A stretch of 64,000 bases of DNA from Jiangella mangrovi (lineage in GTDB: Bacteria; Actinomycetota; Actinomycetes; Jiangellales; Jiangellaceae): NCBI RefSeq assembly GCF_014204975.1, contig NZ_JACHMM010000001.1, positions 3,410,001-3,474,000 of the forward strand. The letters run 5' to 3'. The position numbers and the translations under genes are program-made. Below are positions 16,484 to 27,123 of this stretch, piece after piece. Below the pieces are notes generated by a model, which was given only the letters and a program-made list of their open reading frames with translations, made no database searches and was not told where the DNA came from. Numbering within the stretch: the first letter of the stretch is position 1; the number at the start of each line of letters is the position of its first letter.

Positions 16484-16515
16484 CTATACTATATAACATT
16501 TCACTCATGTGTGAA
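16484..16515 (-). promoter_or_regulatory. Promoter and operator half-site for the deaminase/epimerase/regulator genes
   Basis: An AT-rich island in GC-rich DNA. On the minus strand it reads GTGAAATGTTATA (16492-16504), matching the centre and right arm of the 21-bp repeat at 18085, then TATAGT as a -10. It also contains TTCAC-N6-GTGAA (16500-16515). It probably gives the three downstream genes their own regulated promoter. Confidence 0.5.
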
Positions 16516-16546
16516 GGACGGGACAATCGGGACAAAGAGCGGAATG

Positions 16547-17983
16547 TCAGGTCTGCAGAATGCCGTCCACTCGCCGCGGAATGCCGGGATCGACATCGCG
16601 AAGCTCCTCGGGAAGAACGTGTTCGGGTGCGTTCTGGTACGAGACCGGTCGCAGCCACCGCCGGATCGAGGTCGGCCCGACGGAGGTGTGCGCGCTGAGG
16701 GTCGCCGACGGGTACGGCCCGCCGTGCTGCATGGCCCAGGTGACGGCCACGCCGGTGGGGAAGCCGCCGAAGAGCAGCCGGCCGGCGTGCTGGCGCAGCA
16801 CCGCGTGGAGGCGGTCGACCAGCTCGGTCTCGCCGTCGCCCGCGTGGACGGTGGCGGTCAGCTGGCCGTCGAGGCGGTCGAGCGCGCCCAGCAGCTCCTC
16901 GGTGTCGCGGTACTCGATGACCAGGGCGGCCGGGCCGAAGGTCTCTTCGAGCAGCCCGGCGTCGAGGTCGGCGGCGTCGACGGCGAACAGCACCGGCCGG
17001 CCGAGGGCGGGGTCGTCGCCCTGCCCGTCGCCGAGGGTGCGCAGTCGCGAGTCGGCGCGCCGGCGCTCGATCTCGCTCTGGAACGCGTCGCGGATGCCGT
17101 CGTTGAGCATGCGTCCGGCCGGCACCTCGGCGACCTTGCTGCTCAGCTGGGCGCGCAGCTCGTCGCCGTCGCTGCCCGCGGGCGCGAACAGCAGGCCGGG
17201 CTTGGTGCAGAACTGCCCGACGCCCATGGTGATGGAGCCGACGTAGCCGGCCGCGAACTCCTCGGCCCGGCCGGCGGCCACCTCGGGCGTCACGACCAGC
17301 GGGTTCAGGCTGCCGAGCTCGCCGTAGAACGGGATGGGCCGCGGCCGCGCGGCGGCGATGTCGGCCAGGGCCCGGCCGCCGCGCGTGGAGCCGGTGAAGC
17401 CGACCGCGCGGACGTCGGGGTGGCGGACGAGCTCGGCGCCGGCCTCGAGGCCCTCGATGAGGCCGAGGGCGTGTTCGGGCAGCTTCGCCTCGGCCAGCCC
17501 GGCTCGCATGGCGGCGAACGTACGCCGGCTGGTCTCGGGGTGCGACGGGTGCGCCTTGACGACGGTGGGGCAGCCGGCCGCGAGGGCCGACGCGGTGTCG
17601 CCGCCGGGCACGCTGAACGCGAGCGGGAAGTTGCTGGCGCCGAAAACGCCCACGACGCCGACGGGCACGAGCATGCGGCGCAGGTCGGGCTTGGGCCCCA
17701 TGGGGGTGTCGCTGGCGTGGTCGATGGTCGCCTCGACGTACGAGCCCTCGCGCAGCACCTCGCCGAACAGCCGCAGCTGGTACGTGGTGCGGGTGAGCTC
17801 GCCGTTCAGGCGGGTGGTGCCCAGCCCGGTCTCGGCGTCGGCGGTGGAGACGATGGCGTCGCGGTCGTCCTCGAGCGCGTCGGCGACGGCGTCGAGGCCC
17901 GCGGCCCGGCGGTCGCGGCCGGCGTGCTCGAACGGCACGGCGGCCTCCGCCGCCGCACCGACGGCGTGATCGACGTCAGACAT
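16547..17983 (-). CDS. Alpha-ketoglutarate semialdehyde (2,5-dioxovalerate) dehydrogenase
   Basis: 478 residues of the aldehyde dehydrogenase superfamily, closest in style to type III KGSADH proteins. Visible are GASNFPLAFSVPGGDT (115-130), FTGSTRGG (near 196), the general-base Glu222 in ELGSLNP and catalytic Cys259 in GQFCTKPG. It oxidises alpha-ketoglutarate semialdehyde to 2-oxoglutarate, the final pathway step, feeding the TCA cycle. It has its own promoter region with a perfect 21-bp inverted repeat 100 bp upstream. Confidence 0.85.
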   Translation of the reverse strand: MSDVDHAVGAAAEAAVPFEHAGRDRRAAGLDAVADALEDDRDAIVSTADAETGLGTTRLNGELTRTTYQLRLFGEVLREGSYVEATIDHASDTPMGPKPDLRRMLVPVGVVGVFGASNFPLAFSVPGGDTASALAAGCPTVVKAHPSHPETSRRTFAAMRAGLAEAKLPEHALGLIEGLEAGAELVRHPDVRAVGFTGSTRGGRALADIAAARPRPIPFYGELGSLNPLVVTPEVAAGRAEEFAAGYVGSITMGVGQFCTKPGLLFAPAGSDGDELRAQLSSKVAEVPAGRMLNDGIRDAFQSEIERRRADSRLRTLGDGQGDDPALGRPVLFAVDAADLDAGLLEETFGPAALVIEYRDTEELLGALDRLDGQLTATVHAGDGETELVDRLHAVLRQHAGRLLFGGFPTGVAVTWAMQHGGPYPSATLSAHTSVGPTSIRRWLRPVSYQNAPEHVLPEELRDVDPGIPRRVDGILQT

Positions 17984-18084
17984 GCATGAGCCTTCCAGGG
18001 TCCGATGCGGGGGTGGGTCGTCGACGAGATCGCCCGGTCCGTCGCGCTGGACGTCGTCGTCGAGTGCTTCCTGCAGAATATCTT

Positions 18085-18105
18085 AGTGACATGTGAAATG
18101 TCACT
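18085..18105. promoter_or_regulatory. 21-bp operator, type site (perfect)
   Basis: AGTGACAT-GTGAA-ATGTCACT: both 8-bp arms pair perfectly. On the minus strand GTGACA and GATATT, 16 bp apart, make a plausible -35/-10 pair overlapping it, so a protein bound here would block transcription of the semialdehyde dehydrogenase. The right arm overlaps the stop codon of the upstream dehydrogenase subunit. The same design occurs at 26880 and 35013. Confidence 0.75.
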
Positions 18106-19519
18106 GTTGTCCGATGTGACCGGCGTCGCCCGCCAACCGGCCGAGTGTGATCGGTGCCGCGATCGGTCGTTCGCTCACCTCCTGTAGCTCGCGCGCCGAC
18201 ACGGATGCTGATCCACGGGCCGACGCGGTGAGGCATGCGGACGCGTACCCGCACACCCGCCCTTGACACCATCCCATGCCGGCCCGACTCAACAACTTGG
18301 CCGTCCTGGCGTCGGTGGCGCCGAGGTCCTCGACCGTGGCCCGCACCTCGCCCGCCGTCACCTCCTCGCAGCGGCACACGAGGGTGTCGTCGCTCAGCCA
18401 GGTCTGCCAGCCGTCGCGCACCGGGTGCACCGTGTGCATGGCCGTCGCGAACCGGCGCAGCGCCCGGCGACGGCGGCGCAGGCGCGACCGGGCCGGGGCG
18501 GGGGTGCCTCCGGCAGCGGTCACCGCGGCGGCCGCCCCGGCGATCTCGCCCTCGGCGACGGACAGCGCAGCGCCGCCCACGCCACAGGCCTCGCCGGCCA
18601 CGAACACGCCGGGCACGGACGTCCGCTGGTGCTCGTCGACGTCGACGACGAGCGAGCCGTCGGCGTCGACCCGCGTGCCGACGCCCAGCGCCAGCGGCAG
18701 CTCGAGCTGCGGCGTGAATCCCCAGCCGACGGCGGCGGCGTCGCACTCGACGACGCGCTCGGTCCCGGGGACGATGCGCCACTCGGCGTCGAGCCGGGCG
18801 ACGGTGACCGCCTCCAGCACACCGTCACCGTGGGCGGCGACGATGGCCCGGCGGGCCCGGAAGGGCACCCGGTGCCGGGCCAGCGCCGCCGCGTATCCGG
18901 CGCCCTCGGTCAGCTTGGTCGCGACCGGCAGGACGGCGCCCGTGTGCCGGGCCCAGCCCAGCGGGCCGTTGGCCTCGTAGACACCGACGACCCGGGCGCC
19001 GCGTGCGGCCAGCCCGGCCGCCACCGGCAGCAGGAACGGCCCGGTGCCGCCGACGACCACGCGCCGGCCGACCACGACCTCGCTCCCCTTGAGCAGGGCC
19101 TGGGCGCCCCCGGCGGTGTAGACGCCCGGCAGGTCCCAGCTGCGGAACGGGACCTGCCGGTCGTACGCGCCGGGGGCGAGCACCAGGCTCCTGGCGGCTA
19201 CCTCGTGCTCGACGTCACCGGCCACGGAGCGCACGGTGAAGCCGTCGGCCACGGCGCCTGAGACGTTCCAGACGTGGTGGCCGAAGTACCTGACGGCACC
19301 GGCCACACCGGCGACCAGCGCACGAAAGGTGCCCAGGTCGTGGTGGAGGTCGGCGACCGCTCCCAGATCGCCGGGCCGGTGCCGCCAGTACTGGCCGCCG
19401 GGCTGGCGCCCGGCGTCGATCAGCGCGACGCGTGCCCCGCGGGCCAGCGCGGCCCCCGCCGCGGCCAGTCCGGCGGGTCCGGCGCCCACGACGGCGACGT
19501 CATACGGCGAGGTGGCCAC
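18101..19519 (-). CDS. D-hydroxyproline dehydrogenase, FAD/NAD-type alpha subunit with C-terminal Fe-S domain
   Basis: 472 residues. The N-terminal FAD motif VVGAGPAGLAAAG, a second nucleotide-binding motif VVVGGTGPFLLPVAAG near residue 190, and a C-terminal BFD-like [2Fe-2S] site (LVCRCEEVTAGEV ... WCQGRVCG) match the alpha subunit of heterotrimeric D-hydroxyproline or sarcosine-type dehydrogenases. With the next two genes it should oxidise cis-4-hydroxy-D-proline to pyrroline-4-hydroxy-2-carboxylate and pass electrons to the membrane or a carrier. The GTG start has GGGAGA upstream and overlaps the ferredoxin-like gene by 20 nt, which fixes the operon order. Confidence 0.82.
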   Translation of the reverse strand: MATSPYDVAVVGAGPAGLAAAGAALARGARVALIDAGRQPGGQYWRHRPGDLGAVADLHHDLGTFRALVAGVAGAVRYFGHHVWNVSGAVADGFTVRSVAGDVEHEVAARSLVLAPGAYDRQVPFRSWDLPGVYTAGGAQALLKGSEVVVGRRVVVGGTGPFLLPVAAGLAARGARVVGVYEANGPLGWARHTGAVLPVATKLTEGAGYAAALARHRVPFRARRAIVAAHGDGVLEAVTVARLDAEWRIVPGTERVVECDAAAVGWGFTPQLELPLALGVGTRVDADGSLVVDVDEHQRTSVPGVFVAGEACGVGGAALSVAEGEIAGAAAAVTAAGGTPAPARSRLRRRRRALRRFATAMHTVHPVRDGWQTWLSDDTLVCRCEEVTAGEVRATVEDLGATDARTAKLLSRAGMGWCQGRVCGYASACLTASARGSASVSARELQEVSERPIAAPITLGRLAGDAGHIGQQ

Positions 19520-19784
19520 GGCCGTCTCCCTCCTGCGTGCGCACGACCATGTCGGCGGCTGCCGGGACGAGGCAGGCGCGCTGGTTGGGGACGTCGTCGA
19601 CGACGACCAGGCAGTCGAAGCAGATGCCGATGCCGCAGAAGACGCCGCGCGGCCGGCCCTCGCGGCGCGTGGTCCGCCATGACCGCACGCCGGACGCGAC
19701 CAGCGCCGCCCCAACGCTCTGCCCGTCGCTGAACGCGACGGCCCGGCCGTCGAACTCGAACTCGAACTCCACGTCCTCGCTCAT
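19500..19784 (-). CDS. Small [2Fe-2S] ferredoxin-like gamma subunit
   Basis: 94 residues. The Cys pattern FCGIGICFDC plus a later RAC gives the four ligands of a [2Fe-2S] cluster, as in the N-terminal domain of sarcosine oxidase alpha and the gamma subunit of D-hydroxyproline dehydrogenase. FEFEFDGRAVAF and DGQSVGAALVASG are the usual beta-grasp segments. It is overlapped on both sides: four nt (ATGA) with the upstream oxidase subunit and 20 nt with the downstream alpha subunit, indicating stoichiometric synthesis of one complex. Confidence 0.85.
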   Translation of the reverse strand: MSEDVEFEFEFDGRAVAFSDGQSVGAALVASGVRSWRTTRREGRPRGVFCGIGICFDCLVVVDDVPNQRACLVPAAADMVVRTQEGDGRGHLAV

Positions 19785-20935
19785 GCGGCGACCCCACCCT
19801 CGAACCGCTCCGGCCGGTACGGCGCGACGTCGAGATCCGGCTGATCGCCCCCGATGAGTTGCGCGATCAGCCGTCCGGTGGCGGCGGCCAGGCCGATGCC
19901 GGCGCCCTCGTGCCCGCACGCGTGGTAGAGGCCGGGCGCCCGCGGGTCTGCCCCGATGACCGGCAGGTGGTCGGGGCAGTACGGCCGGAAGCCGCGGTAG
20001 GTGCGGATCACCTGCACGCCGGCCAGGACGGGGAACAGCGCGACGGCCTGGGCGGCCAGCGCGCGCAGCACCGGCACCGACAGGGTCCGGTCGTAGCCGA
20101 CCCGTTCTCGGCTGGCGCCGATGAGGATGGTGCCGGACTCCGTGCCCTCGACGACCGGCGAGGTCTGCAGGGCGGCGTCGCTGCTGGCGACGTCGGAGAC
20201 GTACTCGGCGGCGTAGACCTTGTGCCGGACGATACGCGGCAGCGGCTCGGTGACCAGGATGAAGCCGCGGCGGGGGAGTACCGGCACCTCGACGCCGGCC
20301 AGCGCGGCGACCTCGCCGCCCCAGGTGCCGGCGGCGTTGACGACGGCGCCCGCGGGCAGGTCGCCGGCCGAGGTGCGCACGCCCGTCACGCGGTCGCCGT
20401 CGCGCAGGAAGCCGGTGACCTCGACGCCGGTGCGCACCTGCGCACCCTTGGCCCGAGCCGAGCGAAGCAGCCGGGCGGCCGCGAGCATGGGCTGGACCTG
20501 CGCGTCCTCGGGATAGAGGACGCCGCCGGCCAGCGACGGCGTCAGGTGCGGCTCGTGCTCGGCCAGCTCGGCGGCCGGGACGACGACGGTCTCGACGCCC
20601 GCCGCGCTCTGCTCGGCCGCCAGGTCACTGAGCGCGGAGAACCCGGCCGGCGTCGACGCCACGACCAGGCCGCCCTTGGGGTCGTACTCGAAGCCGCCGA
20701 CCTCGTGGCCCAGCTCGCGCCAGAGGCCCGACGACAGCCGGGCGAGGTCGAGCTCCGCGCCCGGCGGTTTGTCCGAGACCAGGATGTTGCCCTCGCCGGC
20801 CCCGGTGGTGCCGCCGGCCACGGAGCCGCGGTCGACGACGGTGACGGCCAGCCCGGCTCGCGTGGCGTACCACGCGGTGGCGGCGCCGACGACGCCGGCG
20901 CCGATCACGACGACGTCGGCGGCGTCAGTGGGCAC
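19781..20935 (-). CDS. FAD-dependent D-amino-acid oxidase-type subunit (beta) of D-hydroxyproline dehydrogenase
   Basis: 384 residues of the DAO/sarcosine oxidase-beta family: FAD dinucleotide motif [19 protein letters not shown] at the N-terminus, [10 protein letters not shown], the [10 protein letters not shown] segment, [18 protein letters not shown] and the C-terminal [16 protein letters not shown]. This subunit probably holds the substrate site. GTG at 20935 begins just before the first FAD strand and overlaps the ABC ATPase gene by 11 nt, so transport and oxidation are on one transcript. Plain glycine or sarcosine oxidase activity is a less likely alternative. Confidence 0.82.
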   Translation of the reverse strand: MPTDAADVVVIGAGVVGAATAWYATRAGLAVTVVDRGSVAGGTTGAGEGNILVSDKPPGAELDLARLSSGLWRELGHEVGGFEYDPKGGLVVASTPAGFSALSDLAAEQSAAGVETVVVPAAELAEHEPHLTPSLAGGVLYPEDAQVQPMLAAARLLRSARAKGAQVRTGVEVTGFLRDGDRVTGVRTSAGDLPAGAVVNAAGTWGGEVAALAGVEVPVLPRRGFILVTEPLPRIVRHKVYAAEYVSDVASSDAALQTSPVVEGTESGTILIGASRERVGYDRTLSVPVLRALAAQAVALFPVLAGVQVIRTYRGFRPYCPDHLPVIGADPRAPGLYHACGHEGAGIGLAAATGRLIAQLIGGDQPDLDVAPYRPERFEGGVAA

Positions 20936-22057
20936 CTGGCGGTCCTCCGGGGGTGAGCCCGCCCGCGACGTGTGCCTCCGTCGCCTCGATGCTGCCGGGT
21001 CCCTCGCCCGCCGGGACCAGCTCGACGTCCTCGGGCCGGACCTCGTGCGGCGTGATCGTGCCGGCCAGGATCTCCTCGGCATAGTGACAGGCCACCTTGT
21101 GGCCGGTGACGCCGACCACTGGCAGCTCACGCAGCGCCGGCCGGTCGGTATCGCACTTCGTGGCCTGCTTCCAGGGGCACCGGGTGTGGAACCGGCAGCC
21201 CGTGGGCGGGTTCGCCGGCGACGGCAGGTCGCCCTGCAGCAGGATCCGGCTGCGCGTCTCCTCGACGTTCGGGTCCGGCACCGGCACCGCGCTCATCAGC
21301 GCCCGGGTGTACGGGTGCAGCGGCTGACGGTAGAGGTCGGCGGCCGGCGCCTGCTCGACGATGCCGCCGAGGTACATGACGGCGACCGTCTTGCTGATGT
21401 GCCGGACGACGGCGAGGTCGTGCGCGATGACCACGTACGTCAGAGAGAACCGCTCCTGCAGCTCCTTGAGCAGGTTGATGACCTGCGCCTGGATGGAGAC
21501 GTCGAGGGCGGAGACCGGCTCGTCGGCGATGATCAGCGCCGGGTTCAGCACCAGCGCGCGGGCGATGCCGAGGCGCTGCCGCTGCCCGCCGGAGAACTCG
21601 TGCGGGTACCGGTTGACCACCGACTCCGGCAGCCCGACGACGTCGAGCAGCTCGCGGATGCGCTTGGCGTGGCCGGCCGAGCCGCCGGGGACCTTGTGCG
21701 CGCGCAGCGGCTCGGTGAGCAGCGACTCCACGCTCTGCCGAGGGTCGAGGCTGGCCATGGGGTCCTGGAAGACCATCTGGAACTGGCGGCGGACGGCGCG
21801 CATCTTCCGCTCGCCGAGCGCCAGGATGTCCTGGCCGTCGAGGGTCACCGAGCCACTGGTCGGCTCGGTGAGGCGCATGATCGCGCGGCCGAGCGTCGAC
21901 TTGCCGCAGCCGGACTCGCCGACCAGGCCGAACGTCGTGCCGGCCTCGACGTCGAGGTCGACGCCGTCGACGGCCTTGACCGCGCCCACGGTGCGCTGGA
22001 ACAGCGTCCCGGACTTGATGGGGAAGTGGACCTTGAGGTCGCGGACTTCGAGCAGGC

Positions 22058-22061
<4 letters not shown>
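20925..22061 (-). CDS. Peptide ABC transporter ATPase (OppF/DppF type)
   Basis: 378 residues. Walker [14 protein letters not shown]-loop [12 protein letters not shown], signature [15 protein letters not shown], Walker [13 protein letters not shown] and the H-loop Asp-His pattern VIAHDLAVV are all intact. The C-terminal oligopeptide/dipeptide extension ([12 protein letters not shown] ... CRFHTRCPW) identifies the OppF/DppF class. GTG start overlapping the OppD stop by four nt. The tail after the Cys-rich motif is longer than usual and acidic. It works with the other four transporter genes, probably importing hydroxyproline-containing peptides or the free imino acid. Confidence 0.9.
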
Positions 22062-23074
<1,013 letters not shown>

Positions 23075-23081
23075 GGAGTCG

Positions 23082-24020
23082 TCACCGCCGGAACTTCGGG
23101 TCGAGGGCCTCGCGCAGCGACTCGCCCACCAGGGTGAAGCCGAGCGCGGCGAGGACGATGGCCAGGCCGGGGTAGACCGCCAGCATGGGCGCCGACGTCA
23201 GGGTGTCCTGGGCGTCGGTGAGCATGCGGCCCCATTCCGGCGCCGACGGGTCGCTGCCGGACAGACCGAGGAACGCCAGGCCGGCGGCCTCGACGATGGC
23301 CAGCGCCAGGGTCAGCGTGCCCTGGACCAGGACCGGGGTGAACGAGTTCGGCAGCACGTGCCGGAAGACGATGGCCGAGCGCGAGATGCCCAGCGAGCGG
23401 GCGGCCAGCACGTAGTCGGCGCCGCGCTGCCCGAGCATCTCGCCGCGCAGCAGCCGGGCGAAGATCGGTACGTTCACGACCGCGATGGCGATCATGACCG
23501 AGGTGAGGCTCTGGCCGAGCATGGCGGCGACGGCGATGGCGAACAGTAGGCCGGGCACCGACAGCATGATGTCGACGAAGCGCATGACGAGGGTGTCGAC
23601 CCAGCCGCCGAACGCACCGGCGAGCACGCCCAGCGCGATGCCGGCCGCGGCGCCCAGAGTCAGCGAGACGACGCCGATGAGCAGCGACTGCCGGGCGCCG
23701 TAGATGATGCGCGAGAACACGTCGCGGCCGAGCGGGTCGATGCCGAGCCAGTGCTCGGCCGACGGGCCGGGGTACTGGCCCGGACGGACCTGGTCGAGCC
23801 AGGAGTTGTCCGTGGGCGAGTACGGCGCGATCAGCGGCGCGAAGATGGCGACCAGCACGAAGATGCCGATCAGGACCATGCCGACGATGGCCATGGGGTT
23901 CCGGAACAGCCGGCGGACGGCCTCGCGGCCCAGGCTGCGCGGGGGCCGGGCCGAGACGGACTCCGTCGCGGCCGGCGCCGGGCCGCCGGGCTCGCCGGCG
24001 ACCACCTCGTTCACGCTCAT
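23082..24020 (-). CDS. Peptide ABC transporter permease (OppC/DppC type)
   Basis: 312 residues. After a ~40-residue cytoplasmic N-terminus come a first membrane helix (MAIVGMVLIGIFVLVAIFAP), the OppC-typical periplasmic HWLGIDPLGRDVFSRIIYGAR, and further helices. The EAA loop, which docks on the ATPases, is YVLAARSLGISRSAIVFRHV. Ends SLREALDPKFRR, the normal family terminus. It overlaps the OppB-type gene by four nt. Confidence 0.9.
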   Translation of the reverse strand: MSVNEVVAGEPGGPAPAATESVSARPPRSLGREAVRRLFRNPMAIVGMVLIGIFVLVAIFAPLIAPYSPTDNSWLDQVRPGQYPGPSAEHWLGIDPLGRDVFSRIIYGARQSLLIGVVSLTLGAAAGIALGVLAGAFGGWVDTLVMRFVDIMLSVPGLLFAIAVAAMLGQSLTSVMIAIAVVNVPIFARLLRGEMLGQRGADYVLAARSLGISRSAIVFRHVLPNSFTPVLVQGTLTLALAIVEAAGLAFLGLSGSDPSAPEWGRMLTDAQDTLTSAPMLAVYPGLAIVLAALGFTLVGESLREALDPKFRR

Positions 24021-25021
24021 GAGACCCTCACCCGCGGATCGAGCAACCCGTAGGCCAGGTCGACGATCATGTTGACGACGACATAGATGACGGCGATGAC
24101 CAGGATGAACCCCTGAATGGTCGGGAAGTCGCGTTGCACGATGCCGTCGGCCATGAACTTGCCGACGCCGGCGAACGCGAACACGGTCTCGGTGAGCACC
24201 GCGCCGGCCAGCAGGACACCCAGCTGCAAGCCGATGACCGTCGTCACCGGCAGCATGGCGTTCTTCAGGACGTGCCGCCGGGTGATGGTGCCCGGCAGCA
24301 GCCCCTTGGCCTCGGCGGTGCGCACGTAGTCCTCGTTGACGACGTTGAGGACCGACGCCCTGGTGATGCGGACGATCACGGCGAGCGGGATGGACGCGAG
24401 CGCCAGCGCCGGCAGGATCAGGTGCTGGATGGCGTCCCAGCTGGCGTCCAGGTTGCCGGTGACGATCCCGTCCAGCACGTAGAAGCCGGTGGGATGGTCG
24501 GCCCGGGCCCGTGGGTCGGACCGGCCGGCCGTCGGCAGCCAGCCCAGCTCGACCGCGAAGATGTACTTGAGGATGTACGCGAGGAAGAAGATCGGGATCG
24601 TCACGCCGAGCAGCGACCCCGACACCGCGAGGTTGTCGACCCAGGTGCCGTACCGCCGCGCCGCCAGGTACCCGAGCGGTATCCCGACGCTGACGGCGAT
24701 CAGCAACGCCGCGACGGCCAGCTCGATGGTTGCCGGGAAGCGGCGCAGCATCTCCTCGATGACCGGCTGACCGGTCTGGAGCGACGCGCCGAAGTCGAGC
24801 CTGACCGCCCGCCCCAGGAACTGGAAGTACTGCTCCCAGAGCGGGCGGTCCAGGCCGAGCTGCGATTCGATCGCCGCGACGGCTTCCGGCGTTGCGCGTT
24901 CACCCAGCAGGGCGTAGGCGGGGCCGCCGGGAAGTGCCCGAACCCAGGCGAAGAGCAGGACCGACAGGCCCAGCAGGATCGGGACGAGCAGCGCGAGCCG
25001 CCGGACGATGAATCTCAGCAC
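24017..25021 (-). CDS. Peptide ABC transporter permease (OppB/DppB type)
   Basis: 334 residues, beginning MLRFIVRRLALLVPILLGLS with the first membrane helix, then the extracytoplasmic AAIESQLGLDRPLWEQYFQFL and DFGASLQTGQPV of OppB proteins. The EAA-like loop is DYVRTAEAKGLLPGTITRRHV and the C-terminus is LAYGLLDPRVRVS. It forms the transmembrane channel with the OppC-type subunit. Seven nt separate it from the upstream binding-protein gene. Confidence 0.9.
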   Translation of the reverse strand: MLRFIVRRLALLVPILLGLSVLLFAWVRALPGGPAYALLGERATPEAVAAIESQLGLDRPLWEQYFQFLGRAVRLDFGASLQTGQPVIEEMLRRFPATIELAVAALLIAVSVGIPLGYLAARRYGTWVDNLAVSGSLLGVTIPIFFLAYILKYIFAVELGWLPTAGRSDPRARADHPTGFYVLDGIVTGNLDASWDAIQHLILPALALASIPLAVIVRITRASVLNVVNEDYVRTAEAKGLLPGTITRRHVLKNAMLPVTTVIGLQLGVLLAGAVLTETVFAFAGVGKFMADGIVQRDFPTIQGFILVIAVIYVVVNMIVDLAYGLLDPRVRVS

Positions 25022-25028
25022 GTGTGTA

Positions 25029-26720
25029 TCAGCCCTCGATGTCGATGAGGTCGAAGTCCTCGAGGCTCACCGGCGACGGGGTGTAGCCCGTGACGCGACC
25101 GGCCACCGCGAGCAGCGGCTGGTTGTGCACGAACGGAACGCCCGGGATGTAGTCGTAGATCGCCTGGTTGGCCTCCTGGTAGAGGGCCTCGCGCGCCGCC
25201 TGGTCGGTCTCGGCCAGCGCCTCGTTCAGCAGCCCCTGGATGGTCGGGTCGGTGAAACCGAACTCCGGCCGGTCCTGGCGGAAGAACGTGCCGACGAAGT
25301 TGTCCGGGTCGGCGTAGTCGCCGGTCCAGCCGAGCAGGAACAGCTGGCCGAGGCCGTCGCCCTGGATGTTCTGCAGGTAATCCGGGGTCCACGGGACCGT
25401 CTTCGGGACGATCGTGAAGCCCACGGCCTGCAGATCGGCGGCAAAGGACTCGTACACGGCCTGGGGGTCCGGCATGTACGGCCGGGACACGTCGGCGGGG
25501 TACCAGAACTCGAGCGTCAGGTCGGTCTCGCCCGAGTCGGCGATGAGCTGCTTGGCCAGCTCGGGGTCGTACTCGTAGCCCTCGATGCTGTCGTTGTAGC
25601 CCCACTGCTCCGGCGGGAGGAACTGGTTGGCGACCTGGGCACCCTCGGGGTACGCGGCGTCGAGCAGACCCTGCCGGTTCAGCGCGTGCGAGATGGCCTG
25701 GCGGATCTTCTCGTTCTGGAAGATCGGCAGCTTGTTGTTGAAGCCGACGTAGCCGACGTTGAACGCCGGGCGCTCGACGACCTGGTCGCCGTTGCCCTCG
25801 ATGGCGCCGATGTCGGCGGCGTTGACACCCTCGTAGGCGTCGATCTCACCGGCCTGCAGCGCCTGGAGGCGAGCGGTGGCGTCGGGGATCGGCCGGAAGA
25901 TGATCTCGTCGAGCGCCGGAGCGTCGCCCCAGTAGTCGTCGTTGCGCTCGAGCGTCAGGCTCTCGCCGCGCTCCCAGCTGACGAACTTGAACGGGCCGGT
26001 GCCGGCGACGACCTCGCTGCCGAAGCCACCGGTGTAGGAGAGCGAGTCGCCCGCCTGCTCGATGTCGGTGCCGCCCTCTTCGATGGCCTTCGGGCTGGCG
26101 ATCGAGAACGGCGGCAGCACCAGGCCGGCCAGCAGCGCCGACGACGGCTCGGTGAGGTTCAGCGTGGCGGTGAACTCGTCGGTCGCCTCGCACGAGCCGT
26201 AACGGCTGGTGGCCGGCGAGGACTCGAGGTCGGCCGTGGCGAAGCCGCCGAACACCGTCTGCCAGTAGTAGCTGACGTCGCCGCTCTGCTGCGGGCCGGT
26301 GAAGTTGTACCAGCGGTCGAAGTTGAAGCAGACCGCCTCGGCGTTGAACGGCTCGCCGTCGTGGAACGTCACGCCCTGGCGCAGGTTGAACGTGTAGGTG
26401 AGGCCGTCGGGGCTGATCTCCCAGTCCTCGGCCAGGCCGGGAACCACGTTGGTGGTGCCGGGCTCGAGGGCGACGAGGGTCTCGTAGACCTGGTAGATGA
26501 CCCGCAGGGACTCGCCGTCCGAGACGTAGGAGGCATCGAGGGTCTTGGGGTCCTCGGACGAGCCGAAGATGAAGGTCTTCGGGTCGCCGCCGCCGTCTTC
26601 GCTCCCGCCGGTGCCGGACTCACCCGATTCGCCAGCGTCGTCGCCGCCACAGGCTGCGACGAGCAGCCCTGCGGCGGCGGTGAGGGCGACGAGTCGCCCT
26701 GCCTTGCGGTGCACACGCAT
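25029..26720 (-). CDS. Peptide/nickel-type ABC transporter substrate-binding lipoprotein
   Basis: 563 residues of the family 5 (OppA/DppA) solute-binding proteins. The lipobox LLVAACGG follows a basic N-terminus, and a Gly/Ser/Glu-rich linker precedes the fold. Family landmarks are EDWEISPDGLTYTFNLRQGV, FHDGEPFNAEAV, VAGTGPFKFVSW and the C-terminal GYTPSPVSLEDFDL. A strong GGAGG precedes the ATG. It is the first gene of the long operon that ends with the dehydrogenase subunits, which suggests hydroxyproline or Hyp-containing peptides as ligand. A divergent M6 protease gene and a 21-bp operator lie upstream. Confidence 0.9.
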   Translation of the reverse strand: MRVHRKAGRLVALTAAAGLLVAACGGDDAGESGESGTGGSEDGGGDPKTFIFGSSEDPKTLDASYVSDGESLRVIYQVYETLVALEPGTTNVVPGLAEDWEISPDGLTYTFNLRQGVTFHDGEPFNAEAVCFNFDRWYNFTGPQQSGDVSYYWQTVFGGFATADLESSPATSRYGSCEATDEFTATLNLTEPSSALLAGLVLPPFSIASPKAIEEGGTDIEQAGDSLSYTGGFGSEVVAGTGPFKFVSWERGESLTLERNDDYWGDAPALDEIIFRPIPDATARLQALQAGEIDAYEGVNAADIGAIEGNGDQVVERPAFNVGYVGFNNKLPIFQNEKIRQAISHALNRQGLLDAAYPEGAQVANQFLPPEQWGYNDSIEGYEYDPELAKQLIADSGETDLTLEFWYPADVSRPYMPDPQAVYESFAADLQAVGFTIVPKTVPWTPDYLQNIQGDGLGQLFLLGWTGDYADPDNFVGTFFRQDRPEFGFTDPTIQGLLNEALAETDQAAREALYQEANQAIYDYIPGVPFVHNQPLLAVAGRVTGYTPSPVSLEDFDLIDIEG

Positions 26721-26879
26721 TGGTCCTCCTTGGTTCGACATGCGACAGAGCCGAGGGGGGCGGCCGGCTCGCGGATCTGGCGTCGGGACGTTCGTTACGC
26801 CTGTGGCACCCTCAGGAGAGCGACCGGCACGCGCGTCCCGCGGCACCACAGAGCACACATTTACCATCATGGCGGACCC

Positions 26880-26900
26880 AGTGCGATGTGCTATTGCACT
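26880..26900. promoter_or_regulatory. 21-bp operator between transporter operon and first M6 protease
   Basis: AGTGCGAT-GTGCT-ATTGCACT, arms pairing at seven of eight positions. Same size, arm ends and GTG-starting spacer as the sites at 18085 and 35013. It lies 160 bp before the binding-protein gene and 224 bp before the protease gene, in a 403-bp divergent region, so one protein could control both directions. Confidence 0.65.
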
Positions 26901-27000
26901 ACTGTGTCCTAATCGTAACGCGGTGCAAACCCCCCATTTTGTCCGGATTGGCGCCCGGTCTCGACTGGCTCTTGTGGAGGGCTGTAGCCTCGGCACGCTT

Positions 27001-27029
27001 GTTCCACGTGACCGGTGACAGTACAATAT
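27001..27029 (+). promoter_or_regulatory. Candidate promoter of M6 protease 1
   Basis: TTGTTC (27001-27006) and TACAAT (27024-27029) are 17 bp apart. GGTGACAG between them resembles one arm of the 21-bp operator and ATATTACT (27028-27035) resembles the other, but with a four-nt spacer, so a degenerate site may overlap the promoter. Confidence 0.4.
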
Positions 27030-27123
27030 TACTCTCGTTTCGCCCGAACCGGCACAGACTCACCGCATCCCGGCGTCGCCGTCCGGCGACGCTTTCCGCG
27101 CACCCCTTTTCCGAGGAGGATCT

